Shown here: positions 1-8,004 of the stretch, piece by piece | How the letters are laid out: each line of letters opens with the position of its first letter | Position numbering within the stretch: position 1 is the stretch's first letter | Source of the DNA: an uncultured Gemmiger sp. | GTDB lineage: Bacteria > Bacillota > Clostridia > Oscillospirales > Ruminococcaceae | Reading direction: 5' to 3' | Assembly (NCBI GenBank): GCA_944388215.1 | Contig: CALXHT010000008.1 | Span: 1-64,000, forward strand | Length of the DNA stretch: 64,000 nucleotides | The notes under the pieces: generated by a model | Told to the model about the DNA's origin: nothing | The model's input: only the letters and a program-made list of their open reading frames with translations | The model's database searches: none | Position numbers and translations under genes: made by a program

Positions 1-19
1 CAATGCGGAATACCGCCAT
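1..19 (-). CDS. Start of a leftward gene, cut by the window edge
   Basis: Only the first six codons are visible (M-A-V-F-R-I). A strong ribosome binding site, GGAAGGAGGT, sits about seven bases upstream of the ATG on the minus strand, so a real start is likely. From memory, this N-terminus resembles the replication-initiator-like helix-turn-helix proteins of Firmicute conjugative elements, but six residues cannot prove that. The terminator-rich, AT-rich bases behind it fit the edge of an accessory element. Confidence 0.4.
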
Positions 20-194
20 GTTGGATACCTCCTTCCTTCGGTTTTGAAAAGTGTTCGTTTCGGCGGGTTTGCGCCCCCATATCACCGCCCGGCCTCCCAT
101 AAGGGAAAGGATATGGGCGGCCTCGTTTGCGCCGCCCACAGGCGAAAAAACAGGGAATTTCCCACTCTAAAACGCACACTAAATTTGGGGATAG

Positions 195-225
195 AAAAAG
201 GGCGACTGTTAAAAAACAGCCGCCC
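195..225 (-). terminator. Intrinsic terminator, minus strand
   Basis: Read on the minus strand, an 11-bp stem (200-210 with 215-225, one G-U pair) is followed by five Ts. It lies in the gene-poor first 440 bases, between the leftward gene at the edge and the Wzy-like gene. Confidence 0.6.
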
Positions 226-261
226 AAAAGGGGGTCTAATACAAGTTATTTGCTATCCGAC

Positions 262-296
262 AAGCCCGGAAACCGTTGATATTACGGGCTTTTTTG
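262..296 (+). terminator. Intrinsic terminator, plus strand
   Basis: A 7-bp stem AAGCCCG/CGGGCTT (262-268 with 285-291) is followed by a T-run. No plus-strand gene ends here, so it may be the leftover 3' end of a gene displaced by an insertion, or lie near an attachment site. Confidence 0.55.
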
Positions 297-325
297 AAAA
301 GTTCTGTATCGCCATTCGTACCAAG

Positions 326-363
326 AAAAAGAGCGCTGAATCGTAAGGTTCAGCGCTCTTTTT
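326..363. terminator. Bidirectional intrinsic terminator
   Basis: A perfect inverted repeat whose arms (326-340 and 349-363) begin with five As and end with five Ts, so it can work on both strands. On the minus strand it is the best terminator for the Wzy-like gene ending at 441. Confidence 0.8.
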
Positions 364-398
364 CTTTGCCGGTACGCATTAACGGTACACACAAGAGT

Positions 399-431
399 AA
401 TCCCCGGGTCCGTAGGGCCCGGGGATTTTTT
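399..431 (+). terminator. GC-rich hairpin with T-run
   Basis: Ten-bp stem AATCCCCGGG/CCCGGGGATT with a T-run on the plus strand. It lies just past the stop codon of the minus-strand Wzy-like gene. Together with the neighbouring hairpins it forms a stack of terminators that insulates this gene from whatever lies to the left. Confidence 0.5.
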
Positions 432-440
432 CCAATGATT

Positions 441-1634
441 CTATCTGTGGCGGCGGCACACCACCGGCAGTGGCTGGTCGGCGGGCTGCCGGGCGCCTGC
501 AAAGAAGACGCAGGGAGCCAGCAGCAGGAGGGGATCCGCCGAGAGCAAGAAGGGCTTGTTCTCCATGAACAGGTAGAGGGTGAAGACCACCAGGCAGAGC
601 ACTTCGGTGGCATGGCGGTGCTTTGCCAGTCGCCACAGAAGCAGCAGGAAAAACACCGCCACCAGAATGGCACCCAGGTAGCCCTTGTTCATCGGGATGG
701 CCAGGAAGGTGTTGTCGATGGCGCTGTGTTCGTCGCCGTCGGTGGGCAGGCCGCCCAGCCAGGAAAGCTCCGAACCCCAGAAAACATTGTGCCAGATCTC
801 GAACCGCCCCGAGAGGAAGATACTCAAAAGAAGCAGCGCCATCCGCTCGTAGGGCCATTCGGGGTTGTATACATATCCTGCATACAGGCTGAATCCGGCC
901 AGCACAATGGGCAGAGCCAGGACGAGGGCATACCAGATGCGGTTGTCAAACAGGCGAGGCAGGAAACGCTGCACAGCGAACAGCAGAAGCAGGGCAGCCA
1001 TGGCGCCGGCGGCGCCGCGGCTGCCGGGCACCTTGTAGGTGAACACAAACAGGGCCGCCAGTCCCGCCCAGTCGAACCAGCGCATCCGGTCGTGGCGCAG
1101 CCAGGCCCAGGCAAAGAAGACACCAACCAGCCGGGCACCGAAGCCGTTGTAGTGGCCGTAGCCGAAATCCCAGTTGCGGCAATAGAAGTTGTAGGGCATC
1201 AGCGGGGTGACAAAGTGCAGCAGCTGCACAAACAGCAGCCCCGCCACGGCGGCAACCAGGTAGACCCGCAGCGCGCGGTGCAGGTCGATGTCTTTGGCAC
1301 CAAGGCCCACCAGAGCGGCCAGGAAAAACCAGACATCATCGCCGTGCCAGGAGGCAAAGGCGGTGTAGACCAGCACCAGGGCGGCCAGGACCGGCTGCCA
1401 GCGCCGCTCGTAGTCGGTCAGCAGGACCACCTTGGCGCCCAGCAGCAGTACGGCGCCGCCGGTCAGTGCCAGACGGGCCAGATGACTGAACCCGGGCAGG
1501 GTGGACTGGATATTGGAACTGAACACCTCGGACAGAATGAGAAGCAGGGCCAGTGCCGCGCCGAAAAAGCGCTGTGCCAGGGCCTGCCGCCGTGCCTGAC
1601 CGGGGTCCAGCAGCGTACAACGTTGCAGTAACAT
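441..1634 (-). CDS. Multi-pass membrane protein, Wzy/O-antigen polymerase-like
   Basis: This 397-residue protein is almost entirely hydrophobic, with roughly ten to eleven predicted membrane segments. A loop with GYGHYNGFG in mid-protein, SGRFEIW about two thirds along, and a following AIDNTFL segment fit the general plan of polysaccharide polymerases and ligases (Wzy/WaaL/EpsG type), whose loops carry His and Arg. Sequence in such families is poorly conserved, so the call rests on architecture. The start follows AAAGGA at about 8 bases and a good promoter. It stands alone: guaB is divergent and no glycosyltransferases are adjacent, so its glycan substrate is unknown. Confidence 0.6.
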   Translation of the reverse strand: MLLQRCTLLDPGQARRQALAQRFFGAALALLLILSEVFSSNIQSTLPGFSHLARLALTGGAVLLLGAKVVLLTDYERRWQPVLAALVLVYTAFASWHGDDVWFFLAALVGLGAKDIDLHRALRVYLVAAVAGLLFVQLLHFVTPLMPYNFYCRNWDFGYGHYNGFGARLVGVFFAWAWLRHDRMRWFDWAGLAALFVFTYKVPGSRGAAGAMAALLLLFAVQRFLPRLFDNRIWYALVLALPIVLAGFSLYAGYVYNPEWPYERMALLLLSIFLSGRFEIWHNVFWGSELSWLGGLPTDGDEHSAIDNTFLAIPMNKGYLGAILVAVFFLLLLWRLAKHRHATEVLCLVVFTLYLFMENKPFLLSADPLLLLAPCVFFAGARQPADQPLPVVCRRHR

Positions 1635-1663
1635 AGAGGATATCCTTTCGTTGGAATGGGCCC

Positions 1664-1691
1664 ATTATACCATAAAAAGTGTGTACAGCAA
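1664..1691 (-). promoter_or_regulatory. Promoter for the Wzy-like gene
   Basis: On the minus strand, TATAAT (1664-1669) carries an extended TGG in front. A weak -35 (TTGCTG, 1686-1691) lies 16 bases upstream. The start codon is about 30 bases downstream. Confidence 0.6.
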
Positions 1692-1798
1692 ACACTTTCC
1701 CGGCACCCGACAGGCAAAGTCATACTCTTTGCGACGGATTTGGTGCAAATTCCACAACTTTCGCAGTTCCCGTTCAAGAAAGATTTTCACGAAATCTT

Positions 1799-1827
1799 TT
1801 GTGTTTTGTCCGCGAATGTGGTACAAT
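1799..1827 (+). promoter_or_regulatory. Promoter for guaB
   Basis: TACAAT (1822-1827) is preceded by an extended -10 TGG. A weak -35, TTGTGT (1799-1804), lies 17 bases upstream. The untranslated leader is about 75 bases. Apart from this and the divergent promoter, 1635-1909 shows nothing recognisable. Confidence 0.6.
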
Positions 1828-1909
1828 CTTTCTAATCACATAAAAGCAGTGGTTCTGTTCAAAGAAATTCAAGAAAACGCAGAAATCAGGAAGTCAGGAG
1901 AGTGCATTT

Positions 1910-3415
1910 ATGGCGTATTATTTTTCCGAACCGTCCCGTACCTTTGGTGAATACCTGCTGGTTCCCGGCTATTCTTCGTCCCAGTGTGTGCCGATGGCTG
2001 TCAGCCTCAAGACCCCGCTGGTAAAGTACCGCAAAGGGGAAGAAAAATGCCCGCTGGAAATGAACATCCCGATGGTCTCCGCCATCATGCAGTCCGTCTC
2101 GGGCGAGAAGCTGGCCATTGCGCTGGCCAAGCAGGGCGGCGTTTCCTTCATTTATGGTTCCCAGACCATCGAGCAGGAAGCCGACATGGTCCGCCGCGTG
2201 AAGGCCTACAAGAAGGGCTTTGTCACCTCTGACTCCAACCTGCCGCCGGAGGCCACCCTGGGCGATGTGCTGGACCTCAAGACCCGCACCGGCCACTCCA
2301 CCGTGGCCATCACCGATGACGGCACTGCCCACGGCAAGCTGCTGGGCATTGTGGCCTCCCGTGACTACCGTCTGTCCCGCATGACCCACGACCTGAAGGT
2401 CACCGAGTTCATGACGCCGCTGGACAAGCTGGTCACCGCGCCGGCCACCACCAGCCTGCATGACTGCAACGACATCATCTGGGACAACAAGATCAACTCT
2501 CTGCCCCTGGTGGATGAGGAAGGCCGTCTGCAGTATATGGTCTTCCGCAAGGACTACGACTCCCACAAGGAGAACGTCAACGAACTGCTGGACGCCAACA
2601 AGAGCTACGTGGTGGGTGCCGGTATCAACACCCGCGACTACGCCGAGCGTGTGCCCGCCCTGATCGACGCCGGTGTGGACGTGCTCTGCATCGACTCCTC
2701 CGAGGGCTTCAGCGAGTGGCAGTCCCGCACCATCGACTGGATCCGTGAGCATTACGGCGACAAGGTGAAGGTGGGCGCCGGCAACGTGGTGGACCGCGAC
2801 GGCTTTATGTTCCTGGCCAAGGCGGGTGCCGACTTTGTCAAGATCGGCATCGGCGGCGGTTCCATCTGCATCACCCGGGAAACCAAGGGTATCGGCCGCG
2901 GCCAGGCCACGGCGGTGATCGAGGTGGCCAAGGCCCGGGATGAGTACTACAAGGAAACCGGCATCTATGTGCCGATCTGCTCGGACGGCGGCATCGTGCA
3001 GGATTACCACATCACGCTGGCGCTGGCCATGGGCGCTGACTTCGTCATGCTGGGCCGCTATTTTGCCCGCTTCGACGAATCTCCCACGAACAAGCTGCGC
3101 GTGGGCGGCAACTACGTCAAGGAATACTGGGGCGAAGGTTCCAACCGTGCCCGCAACTGGCAGCGGTATGACCTGGGCGGCGCCCAGAAGCTGAACTTCG
3201 AGGAAGGCGTGGACTCCTACGTACCCTATGCCGGCCCGTTGGCCGACGGTGTGCAGACCACCCTGTACAAGGTGCGGTCCACCATGTGCAACTGTGGTGC
3301 GCTGTCCATTCCCGAACTGCAGGAAAAGGCACGCCTGACCGTGGTTTCTTCCACCTCCATCGTGGAAGGCGGCAGCCATGATGTCATTCTGAAGAATAAC
3401 GTACAGAACAGCTGA
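1910..3415 (+). CDS. guaB: IMP dehydrogenase
   Basis: Oxidises IMP to XMP with NAD+, the committed step of GMP synthesis, in the cytoplasm. The 501-residue length is typical. The IMPDH loop [12 protein letters not shown] carries the catalytic Cys at about residue 320, followed by the GIGRGQ flap motif. Residues about 115-230 form the inserted pair of CBS domains ([22 protein letters not shown]). The C-terminal part has the DGGI phosphate-binding segment and the YVPYAGPL flap segment. Start: ATG after CAGGAGA at about 9 bases. It is monocistronic, with its own extended -10 promoter and a terminator after the stop. Confidence 0.97.
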   Translation: MAYYFSEPSRTFGEYLLVPGYSSSQCVPMAVSLKTPLVKYRKGEEKCPLEMNIPMVSAIMQSVSGEKLAIALAKQGGVSFIYGSQTIEQEADMVRRVKAYKKGFVTSDSNLPPEATLGDVLDLKTRTGHSTVAITDDGTAHGKLLGIVASRDYRLSRMTHDLKVTEFMTPLDKLVTAPATTSLHDCNDIIWDNKINSLPLVDEEGRLQYMVFRKDYDSHKENVNELLDANKSYVVGAGINTRDYAERVPALIDAGVDVLCIDSSEGFSEWQSRTIDWIREHYGDKVKVGAGNVVDRDGFMFLAKAGADFVKIGIGGGSICITRETKGIGRGQATAVIEVAKARDEYYKETGIYVPICSDGGIVQDYHITLALAMGADFVMLGRYFARFDESPTNKLRVGGNYVKEYWGEGSNRARNWQRYDLGGAQKLNFEEGVDSYVPYAGPLADGVQTTLYKVRSTMCNCGALSIPELQEKARLTVVSSTSIVEGGSHDVILKNNVQNS

Positions 3416-3441
3416 TTGAACAGGGAGACCTGAACCATCCG

Positions 3442-3478
3442 AATACGGCTTTTCCGCCAGGGAAGGCCGTATTTTTTT
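3442..3478 (+). terminator. guaB terminator
   Basis: Stem AATACGGC/GCCGTATT closing a 16-base loop, followed by a run of Ts, 26 bases after the guaB stop. Confidence 0.8.
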
Positions 3479-3524
3479 GCTGCCGCGGTCGGGCAGGGGG
3501 CGGAAGGCGTCAAACAACGCCCTA

Positions 3525-3552
3525 TTGCATTTTTTGACAGCTTTGTTATAAT
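3525..3552 (+). promoter_or_regulatory. Promoter for trkAH
   Basis: A perfect TATAAT (3547-3552) has an extended TGT before it, with TTGCAT (3525-3530) as -35 at 16-base spacing. A TTGACA at 3534-3539 is more consensus-like but only 7 bases from the -10, so it cannot be its partner. Confidence 0.65.
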
Positions 3553-3626
3553 TAAGCCTGATATGGTAAAATGGCAACCCATCGGATGGAGGATGGGAGA
3601 ACCGGGAACAGAAAAGGAGTAACGCT

Positions 3627-4991
3627 ATGAGAATCGTGGTCGTCGGTCTGGGAAAGGTCGGCCGTGCCCTGACGGCGCAGCTGGCCGGCGAGGGACACGA
3701 TCTTGTTGTCATTGACCAGAACGGGGAACTCATTGACAATATCGTCAATATATACGATGTGCGCGGGGTGACCGGCAACGGCGGCTGCTACGGTGTGCAG
3801 AAGGAGGCCTTCGAAGAGGGGGCCGACCTGCTGATTGCCACCACTTCCAGCGATGAGATCAACATTCTTTCCTGCCTGGTGGCCAAAAAGATCGGCACCC
3901 AGCATACCATTGCCCGCATCCGCAACCCGGAATATGCCAAGCAGCTGCGGTTCATGCGGGGGGAGCTGGGCCTTTCCATGGTAATCAATCCCGAGCAGGC
4001 CACAGCGCGGGAGATTGCCCGTGTGCTCCGGTTCCCCAGTGCCATCAAGCGGGAACAGTTCTGCCGGCAGCGCTTTGAGCTGGTGGAATACCGCATCGGG
4101 CAGGACAACCCTCTGGTGGGCATTACCCTGGCGGATCTGTACCATAACATCCGGGTGAAAATTCTGATCTGCGCGGTGGCGCGCGGTCAGGAAACCATCA
4201 TTCCGTCCGGCTCCTTTGAACTGCGGGCGGGGGACAAGATCTATCTGACCGCCTCGCCGCAGGAGCTGGAGACCTTCTTCCGCAAGCTGAACCTGTACAA
4301 GGAACGGGCCAACAACATCATGATCGTGGGTGCGGGCCGGATGACCTACTATCTGGTCCGGGAATTGCAGGAAGCCCAGCGGCGGATGACGGTCATCGAC
4401 AACAATATCCGGCGCTGCCAGGACATGAGCGAAAAATTCCCCGGGGTACTGGTCATCCACGGGGACGGTGCCGACAGTGATCTGCTCCGGGAGGAGCGCA
4501 TCGATGAGATGGACGCCTTTGTGGCACTGACCGGCATGGATGAAACCAACATCATCCTGGCTATGTATGCTTCCCAGTTCAATTCCTGCAAGGTGGTTGC
4601 CAAGATCAACCGTGCGTCTTTTGCCGACCTGGCATCGGCCAACAATCTGGTGGACAGTGTGGTCTCCACGGCGGCGGTCACCAGCGAGGCCATCGCCCGC
4701 TACGTGCGCGCCATGCAGAACAGCATCGATTCCGACAACATCAAGACGCTGCACCGCCTGGTGGGCGGCCGCGTGGAAGCGCTGGAATTCAACGTCAGGG
4801 CCGGGCTGCCGTTCATCGGCAAACCCCTCAAGGATCTTCGGTTCCGGGATGGTCTGCTGGTAGCCGGTATTGTGCGCCCCAACGGCCAGACGGTGATCCC
4901 CTCCGGCGAGGACGTGCTCTCTGAGGGGGACGACGTGGTCGTGGTCACCACCGACACGACGCTGCGCGCCCTGCGCGATATTGTGAAGTGA
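3627..4991 (+). CDS. trkA: Trk potassium uptake, NAD-binding regulatory subunit
   Basis: Peripheral cytoplasmic subunit that gates the TrkH channel in response to nucleotide. The 454 residues hold two Rossmann RCK_N domains, each beginning with a Gly-rich loop (VVGLGKVGRA at residues 4-13, then IMIVGAGRM near 232). Each is followed by an RCK_C domain ending in a strand such as GDKIYLTA or GDDVVVVTT. This tandem layout is that of full-length TrkA rather than the half-length KtrA. The start ATG follows AAAGGAG. The gene is ten bases from trkH, so the two form an operon. In Firmicutes such proteins often bind c-di-AMP, and cdaA lies 42 kb away in this window. Confidence 0.93.
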   Translation: MRIVVVGLGKVGRALTAQLAGEGHDLVVIDQNGELIDNIVNIYDVRGVTGNGGCYGVQKEAFEEGADLLIATTSSDEINILSCLVAKKIGTQHTIARIRNPEYAKQLRFMRGELGLSMVINPEQATAREIARVLRFPSAIKREQFCRQRFELVEYRIGQDNPLVGITLADLYHNIRVKILICAVARGQETIIPSGSFELRAGDKIYLTASPQELETFFRKLNLYKERANNIMIVGAGRMTYYLVRELQEAQRRMTVIDNNIRRCQDMSEKFPGVLVIHGDGADSDLLREERIDEMDAFVALTGMDETNIILAMYASQFNSCKVVAKINRASFADLASANNLVDSVVSTAAVTSEAIARYVRAMQNSIDSDNIKTLHRLVGGRVEALEFNVRAGLPFIGKPLKDLRFRDGLLVAGIVRPNGQTVIPSGEDVLSEGDDVVVVTTDTTLRALRDIVK

Positions 4992-5001
4992 GGCGCCGGG
5001 C

Positions 5002-6468
5002 ATGAATTATAAAATGGTTGGTTTTGTGCTGGGGCGCATTTTCTGGATTGAGGCAGTGCTGATGCTCTGCCCGATGGCCTGCTCGGCACTGTACGGGGAA
5101 TGGAACATCGTGCTGGCCTTCCTGTGGCCGGCGCTGGGGCTTACCCTGCTGGGCGTTCTGCTGGGCCTGCGGCAGCCCCGCAACACCACGATCTACGCCC
5201 GGGACGGCCTGGTGATCGTGGCACTGGTCTGGGTATTGATGTCGGTGTTCGGGGCGCTGCCCTTCATGATCTCCGGCGAGATCCCTTCTTTCTTCGATGC
5301 TTTTTTTGAGATGGTATCCGGTTTCACCACCACCGGTTCCACCATTCTCACCGATGTGGAGGCTATGAGCAAGGGCCTTCTGTTCTGGCGCAGTTTCGCC
5401 CACTGGGTGGGCGGCATGGGCGTGCTGGTGTTTGCCATGGCCATCCTGCCCATGACGGATGGCCGTGCCATGCACCTGATGCGGGCGGAAGTCCCCGGCC
5501 CCACGGTGGGCAAGATCTCCAGCAAACTGCGGGACAGCGCCAAGATCCTGTATGAAATCTACTTCGTGCTGACGGTGGTGGAGGTGGTGATCCTGTGCGC
5601 CGGCGGCATGCCGCTCTACGATGCACTGATCCATTCCTTCGGCACGGCAGGCACGGGCGGTTTCAGCAACCGGGCACTCAGCGTGGGCGCCTACCAGAAC
5701 CCCTTTTTTGAGGTGGTCATCGGCATCTTCATGCTGCTGTTCGGCATCAACTTCAATCTCTACTATTTCATCCTGCTGCGCCATTTCAAGGAGGCCCTCT
5801 GCTCCGAGGAGCTGCGGGTCTACCTGGGCATTGTGGCGTTCTCCACCGTGACCATTACCATCAACATTGCCAGCTTGTACGACAATGTGGGCACGGCGCT
5901 GCGCACCGCCTTCTTCCAGGTGGCCTCCATCATGACCACCACCGGCTATGCCACCACCGACTTCAACCTCTGGCCGAACTACTCCCGCACGGTGCTGGTG
6001 ATGCTCATCTTCATCGGCGCCTGTGCCGGTTCCACGGCCGGCGGCCTCAAGGTCTCGCGTGTCATCATCTTTTTCAAGGCGGCCAAACAGGACCTGAACA
6101 AGATGCTGCACAGCCACGCCATCACCTCCATCCGGTTTGAGGGCAAGGCGCTGGACGAAAAGACGCTGCGCGGCGTGCACAATTATTTCAACATCTATAT
6201 GCTGCTCTTTTCGGCCTCGGTACTGCTGGCCTCGCTGGACGGATTTGACCTGATCACCACCTTTACGGCGGTGGCTACCTGCTTCAACAATGTGGGCCCC
6301 GGCCTGGAAATTGTGGGCCCCATGGGCTCCTTTGCGGACTTCTCCGATCCGGTCAAGCTGCTGCTCTCCTTTGATATGCTGGCAGGACGGCTGGAGTTGT
6401 ACCCGATCCTGGCACTCTTCTCACCCCGGCTCTGGCGCAAGCGCCCCACCAATCCGCTGCACGGATAA
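5002..6468 (+). CDS. trkH: Trk/Ktr potassium transporter, pore subunit
   Basis: Integral membrane protein of 488 residues that conducts K+ with TrkA. It shows the repeated M1-P-M2 pattern of the family, and the selectivity-filter-like loops can be seen (GFTTTGST, GTAGTGGFSN, TTTGYATTD, CFNNVGPGLE). It begins with membrane segments straight after the ATG. There is only a weak GTGAGG ribosome binding site, and coupling to trkA is likely. A terminator follows within 15 bases, ending the operon. Confidence 0.93.
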   Translation: MNYKMVGFVLGRIFWIEAVLMLCPMACSALYGEWNIVLAFLWPALGLTLLGVLLGLRQPRNTTIYARDGLVIVALVWVLMSVFGALPFMISGEIPSFFDAFFEMVSGFTTTGSTILTDVEAMSKGLLFWRSFAHWVGGMGVLVFAMAILPMTDGRAMHLMRAEVPGPTVGKISSKLRDSAKILYEIYFVLTVVEVVILCAGGMPLYDALIHSFGTAGTGGFSNRALSVGAYQNPFFEVVIGIFMLLFGINFNLYYFILLRHFKEALCSEELRVYLGIVAFSTVTITINIASLYDNVGTALRTAFFQVASIMTTTGYATTDFNLWPNYSRTVLVMLIFIGACAGSTAGGLKVSRVIIFFKAAKQDLNKMLHSHAITSIRFEGKALDEKTLRGVHNYFNIYMLLFSASVLLASLDGFDLITTFTAVATCFNNVGPGLEIVGPMGSFADFSDPVKLLLSFDMLAGRLELYPILALFSPRLWRKRPTNPLHG

Positions 6469-6481
6469 TACCGAAAGTACA

Positions 6482-6515
6482 CCCCGCTTTTCTCTGGAAA
6501 GGCGGGGTTTTATTT
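6482..6515 (+). terminator. trkAH terminator
   Basis: Hairpin with CCCCGC/GCGGGG ends (6483-6506) followed by TTTTATTTT, straight after trkH. It overlaps a possible but unlikely TTG start of the next gene. Confidence 0.75.
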
Positions 6516-6565
6516 TGTCCATCCGGCGCATAGGTTGTAACAAAACGCCAGGGGAGGGGACCACC

Positions 6566-7384
6566 ATTCGCTACGATCGCCGACAGGAGGACCAGTGCCA
6601 GAAACTGCTGGCCTGGAGTGTGCTGGGGCTGCTGCTGACCATACTGGTTGCCGTTCTGCACCTGCTCTACCATCAGGAATTCTCCGAAACATCCATTCCC
6701 AACGACTGCTTTGCGGTGGCGGCCGCCACCGGGGAGACCGCGCTGCCCCGGCAGGTGTGTCTGACCTTCGACGACGGCCCCAGCAACCACACCCAGCCTA
6801 TTCTGGAAATCCTGGCCCGGGAACAGGTGCCGGCCACCTTTTTTGTCTGCGCCCAGGAGAATAACCAGGAATATCTGCCGCTGGTGCGCACCATCGTACA
6901 GCAGGGGCACCAGGTGGCGATGCACAGTGCCAGTCATCGGTATGCCCGGATTTATCGCAGCAGTGAGGCATTCTGGCAGGATATCAAGGAGCTGCGGCAG
7001 GCGCTGGAGCCCTACCTGGCGCTGGACACCCTGACCTGGCTGCGCTTTCCGGGCGGCAGCACCAACACTGTGAGCCACAAGTACGGAGGAAGCGGCATTA
7101 TGAAGGAACTGAAAGCGGAAACGGAAGAAAAGGGCTGGCACTGGATCGACTGGAATGTCTGCGGGGAGGATGCAACGGCGGCACACCCGGACGCGGCGCA
7201 GATTTTACGCAACATCCAGGAGGATGCCGAAGGCAAGTCCACCTGTGTGGTACTGCTCCATGATACGAAGGCCACCGGCCAGACGGTGGAGGCGCTGCCC
7301 GACATCATTGCTTGGTTCCGGGAGGCGGGCTATACTTTTTGTACGGTGGAGCAGCTGGCGGAATTGCAAAGCGCCGGGGAATAG
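6566..7384 (+). CDS. Membrane-anchored polysaccharide deacetylase (NodB fold)
   Basis: Removes N-acetyl groups from a surface glycan, probably peptidoglycan. All five NodB motifs are present: TFDDGPS (residues about 67-73, metal-binding second Asp), the H-x3-H site HSASH, RFPGGS, the DWN segment, and VLLHDT. A membrane helix lies at about residues 14-34, so the domain faces outward. No ATG exists in the coding frame before the helix. The best start is an ATT at 6566 behind GGAGGGGA at 5-6 spacing. An in-frame TTG lies inside the preceding terminator and seems less likely. The protein is about 272 residues. Domain certain, start uncertain. Confidence 0.85.
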   Translation: MRYDRRQEDQCQKLLAWSVLGLLLTILVAVLHLLYHQEFSETSIPNDCFAVAAATGETALPRQVCLTFDDGPSNHTQPILEILAREQVPATFFVCAQENNQEYLPLVRTIVQQGHQVAMHSASHRYARIYRSSEAFWQDIKELRQALEPYLALDTLTWLRFPGGSTNTVSHKYGGSGIMKELKAETEEKGWHWIDWNVCGEDATAAHPDAAQILRNIQEDAEGKSTCVVLLHDTKATGQTVEALPDIIAWFREAGYTFCTVEQLAELQSAGE

Positions 7385-7392
7385 GGTATAAT
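7364..7392 (+). promoter_or_regulatory. Promoter for the 7419 membrane protein
   Basis: TTGCAA (7364-7369), 17 bases, TATAAT (7387-7392). It lies at the 3' end of the deacetylase gene. Because transcription would begin near 7399, it argues for the ATG at 7419 rather than the GTG at 7407. Confidence 0.7.
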
Positions 7393-7418
7393 AGCTGCGA
7401 AAGCAGGTGAAGCCCGGC

Positions 7419-7958
7419 ATGCGCAAGACCGAAAGTCAGAAAATCGCCCTCTGCGGTGTGCTGGGGGCGCTCTCGGTGGTGTGCCTGCTGGCGGGGGCAG
7501 CCCTGCAGATCGGCACCTATGCGGCGCCGATGCTGGCGTCCTTTCTGCTGATCCCGGTGATGGAGGAGTACGGTGCCCGCTATGCGCTGCTGCTCTACGC
7601 AACGACGGCGGTGCTGGGGCTGTTGCTGGTGCCGGAAACCGAACTGGCGCTGTTTTACGCGCTGGTGGTGGGCTATTATCCAGTGCTGCGCCATGTCTTG
7701 CGAAAGGTAAGGCCTGCGGTGCTGCGGTGGGCGGTGAAGCTGGTGGTCTTCAATGCCGCCACGGCGCTGGTGTATTTTTTATTGTTTGCCCTGGTGGGAC
7801 CGGCCATCCTGCAGGAGATGCTGGCGGACGGGCCCGGTATGGCGGCATTGCTGCTGGCAATGGGCAATCTATCCTTCTTTTTGTGCGACCGTGCGCTGGG
7901 GGCCGTGACGATCTGCTATCGCCGCGTGCTGCGCAGACGGGTGCATCGCTTTTTCTGA
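7419..7958 (+). CDS. Small integral membrane protein, possibly transporter S-component-like
   Basis: A 179-residue, strongly hydrophobic protein with about five or six membrane segments and a basic C-terminal tail. I do not recognise a defined family. The size and the pattern of short helices recall ECF transporter substrate-binding subunits or DUF2232-type proteins, but no diagnostic motif is visible. The ATG follows AGGTGA at 8 bases and sits 27 bases behind a good promoter. It is 46 bases upstream of the GH13 gene, so the two may be cotranscribed, but nothing in the sequence links their roles. Confidence 0.6.
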   Translation: MRKTESQKIALCGVLGALSVVCLLAGAALQIGTYAAPMLASFLLIPVMEEYGARYALLLYATTAVLGLLLVPETELALFYALVVGYYPVLRHVLRKVRPAVLRWAVKLVVFNAATALVYFLLFALVGPAILQEMLADGPGMAALLLAMGNLSFFLCDRALGAVTICYRRVLRRRVHRFF

Positions 7959-8004
7959 CGGCAGAGCGGACAGGATAATCCGCTAAAATATAGGAGGACA
8001 AACT

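Noticed and set aside
276-1631. 451-codon plus-strand frame over the Wzy-like gene
   Set aside because: Composition is Gln/His/Gly-rich and the minus strand gives clean membrane helices with a promoter and ribosome binding site.
3534-3539. TTGACA before trkA as the -35 box
   Set aside because: It is only 7 bases from the TATAAT, far from the needed ~17. The TATAAT has an extended -10 and another -35 at correct distance.
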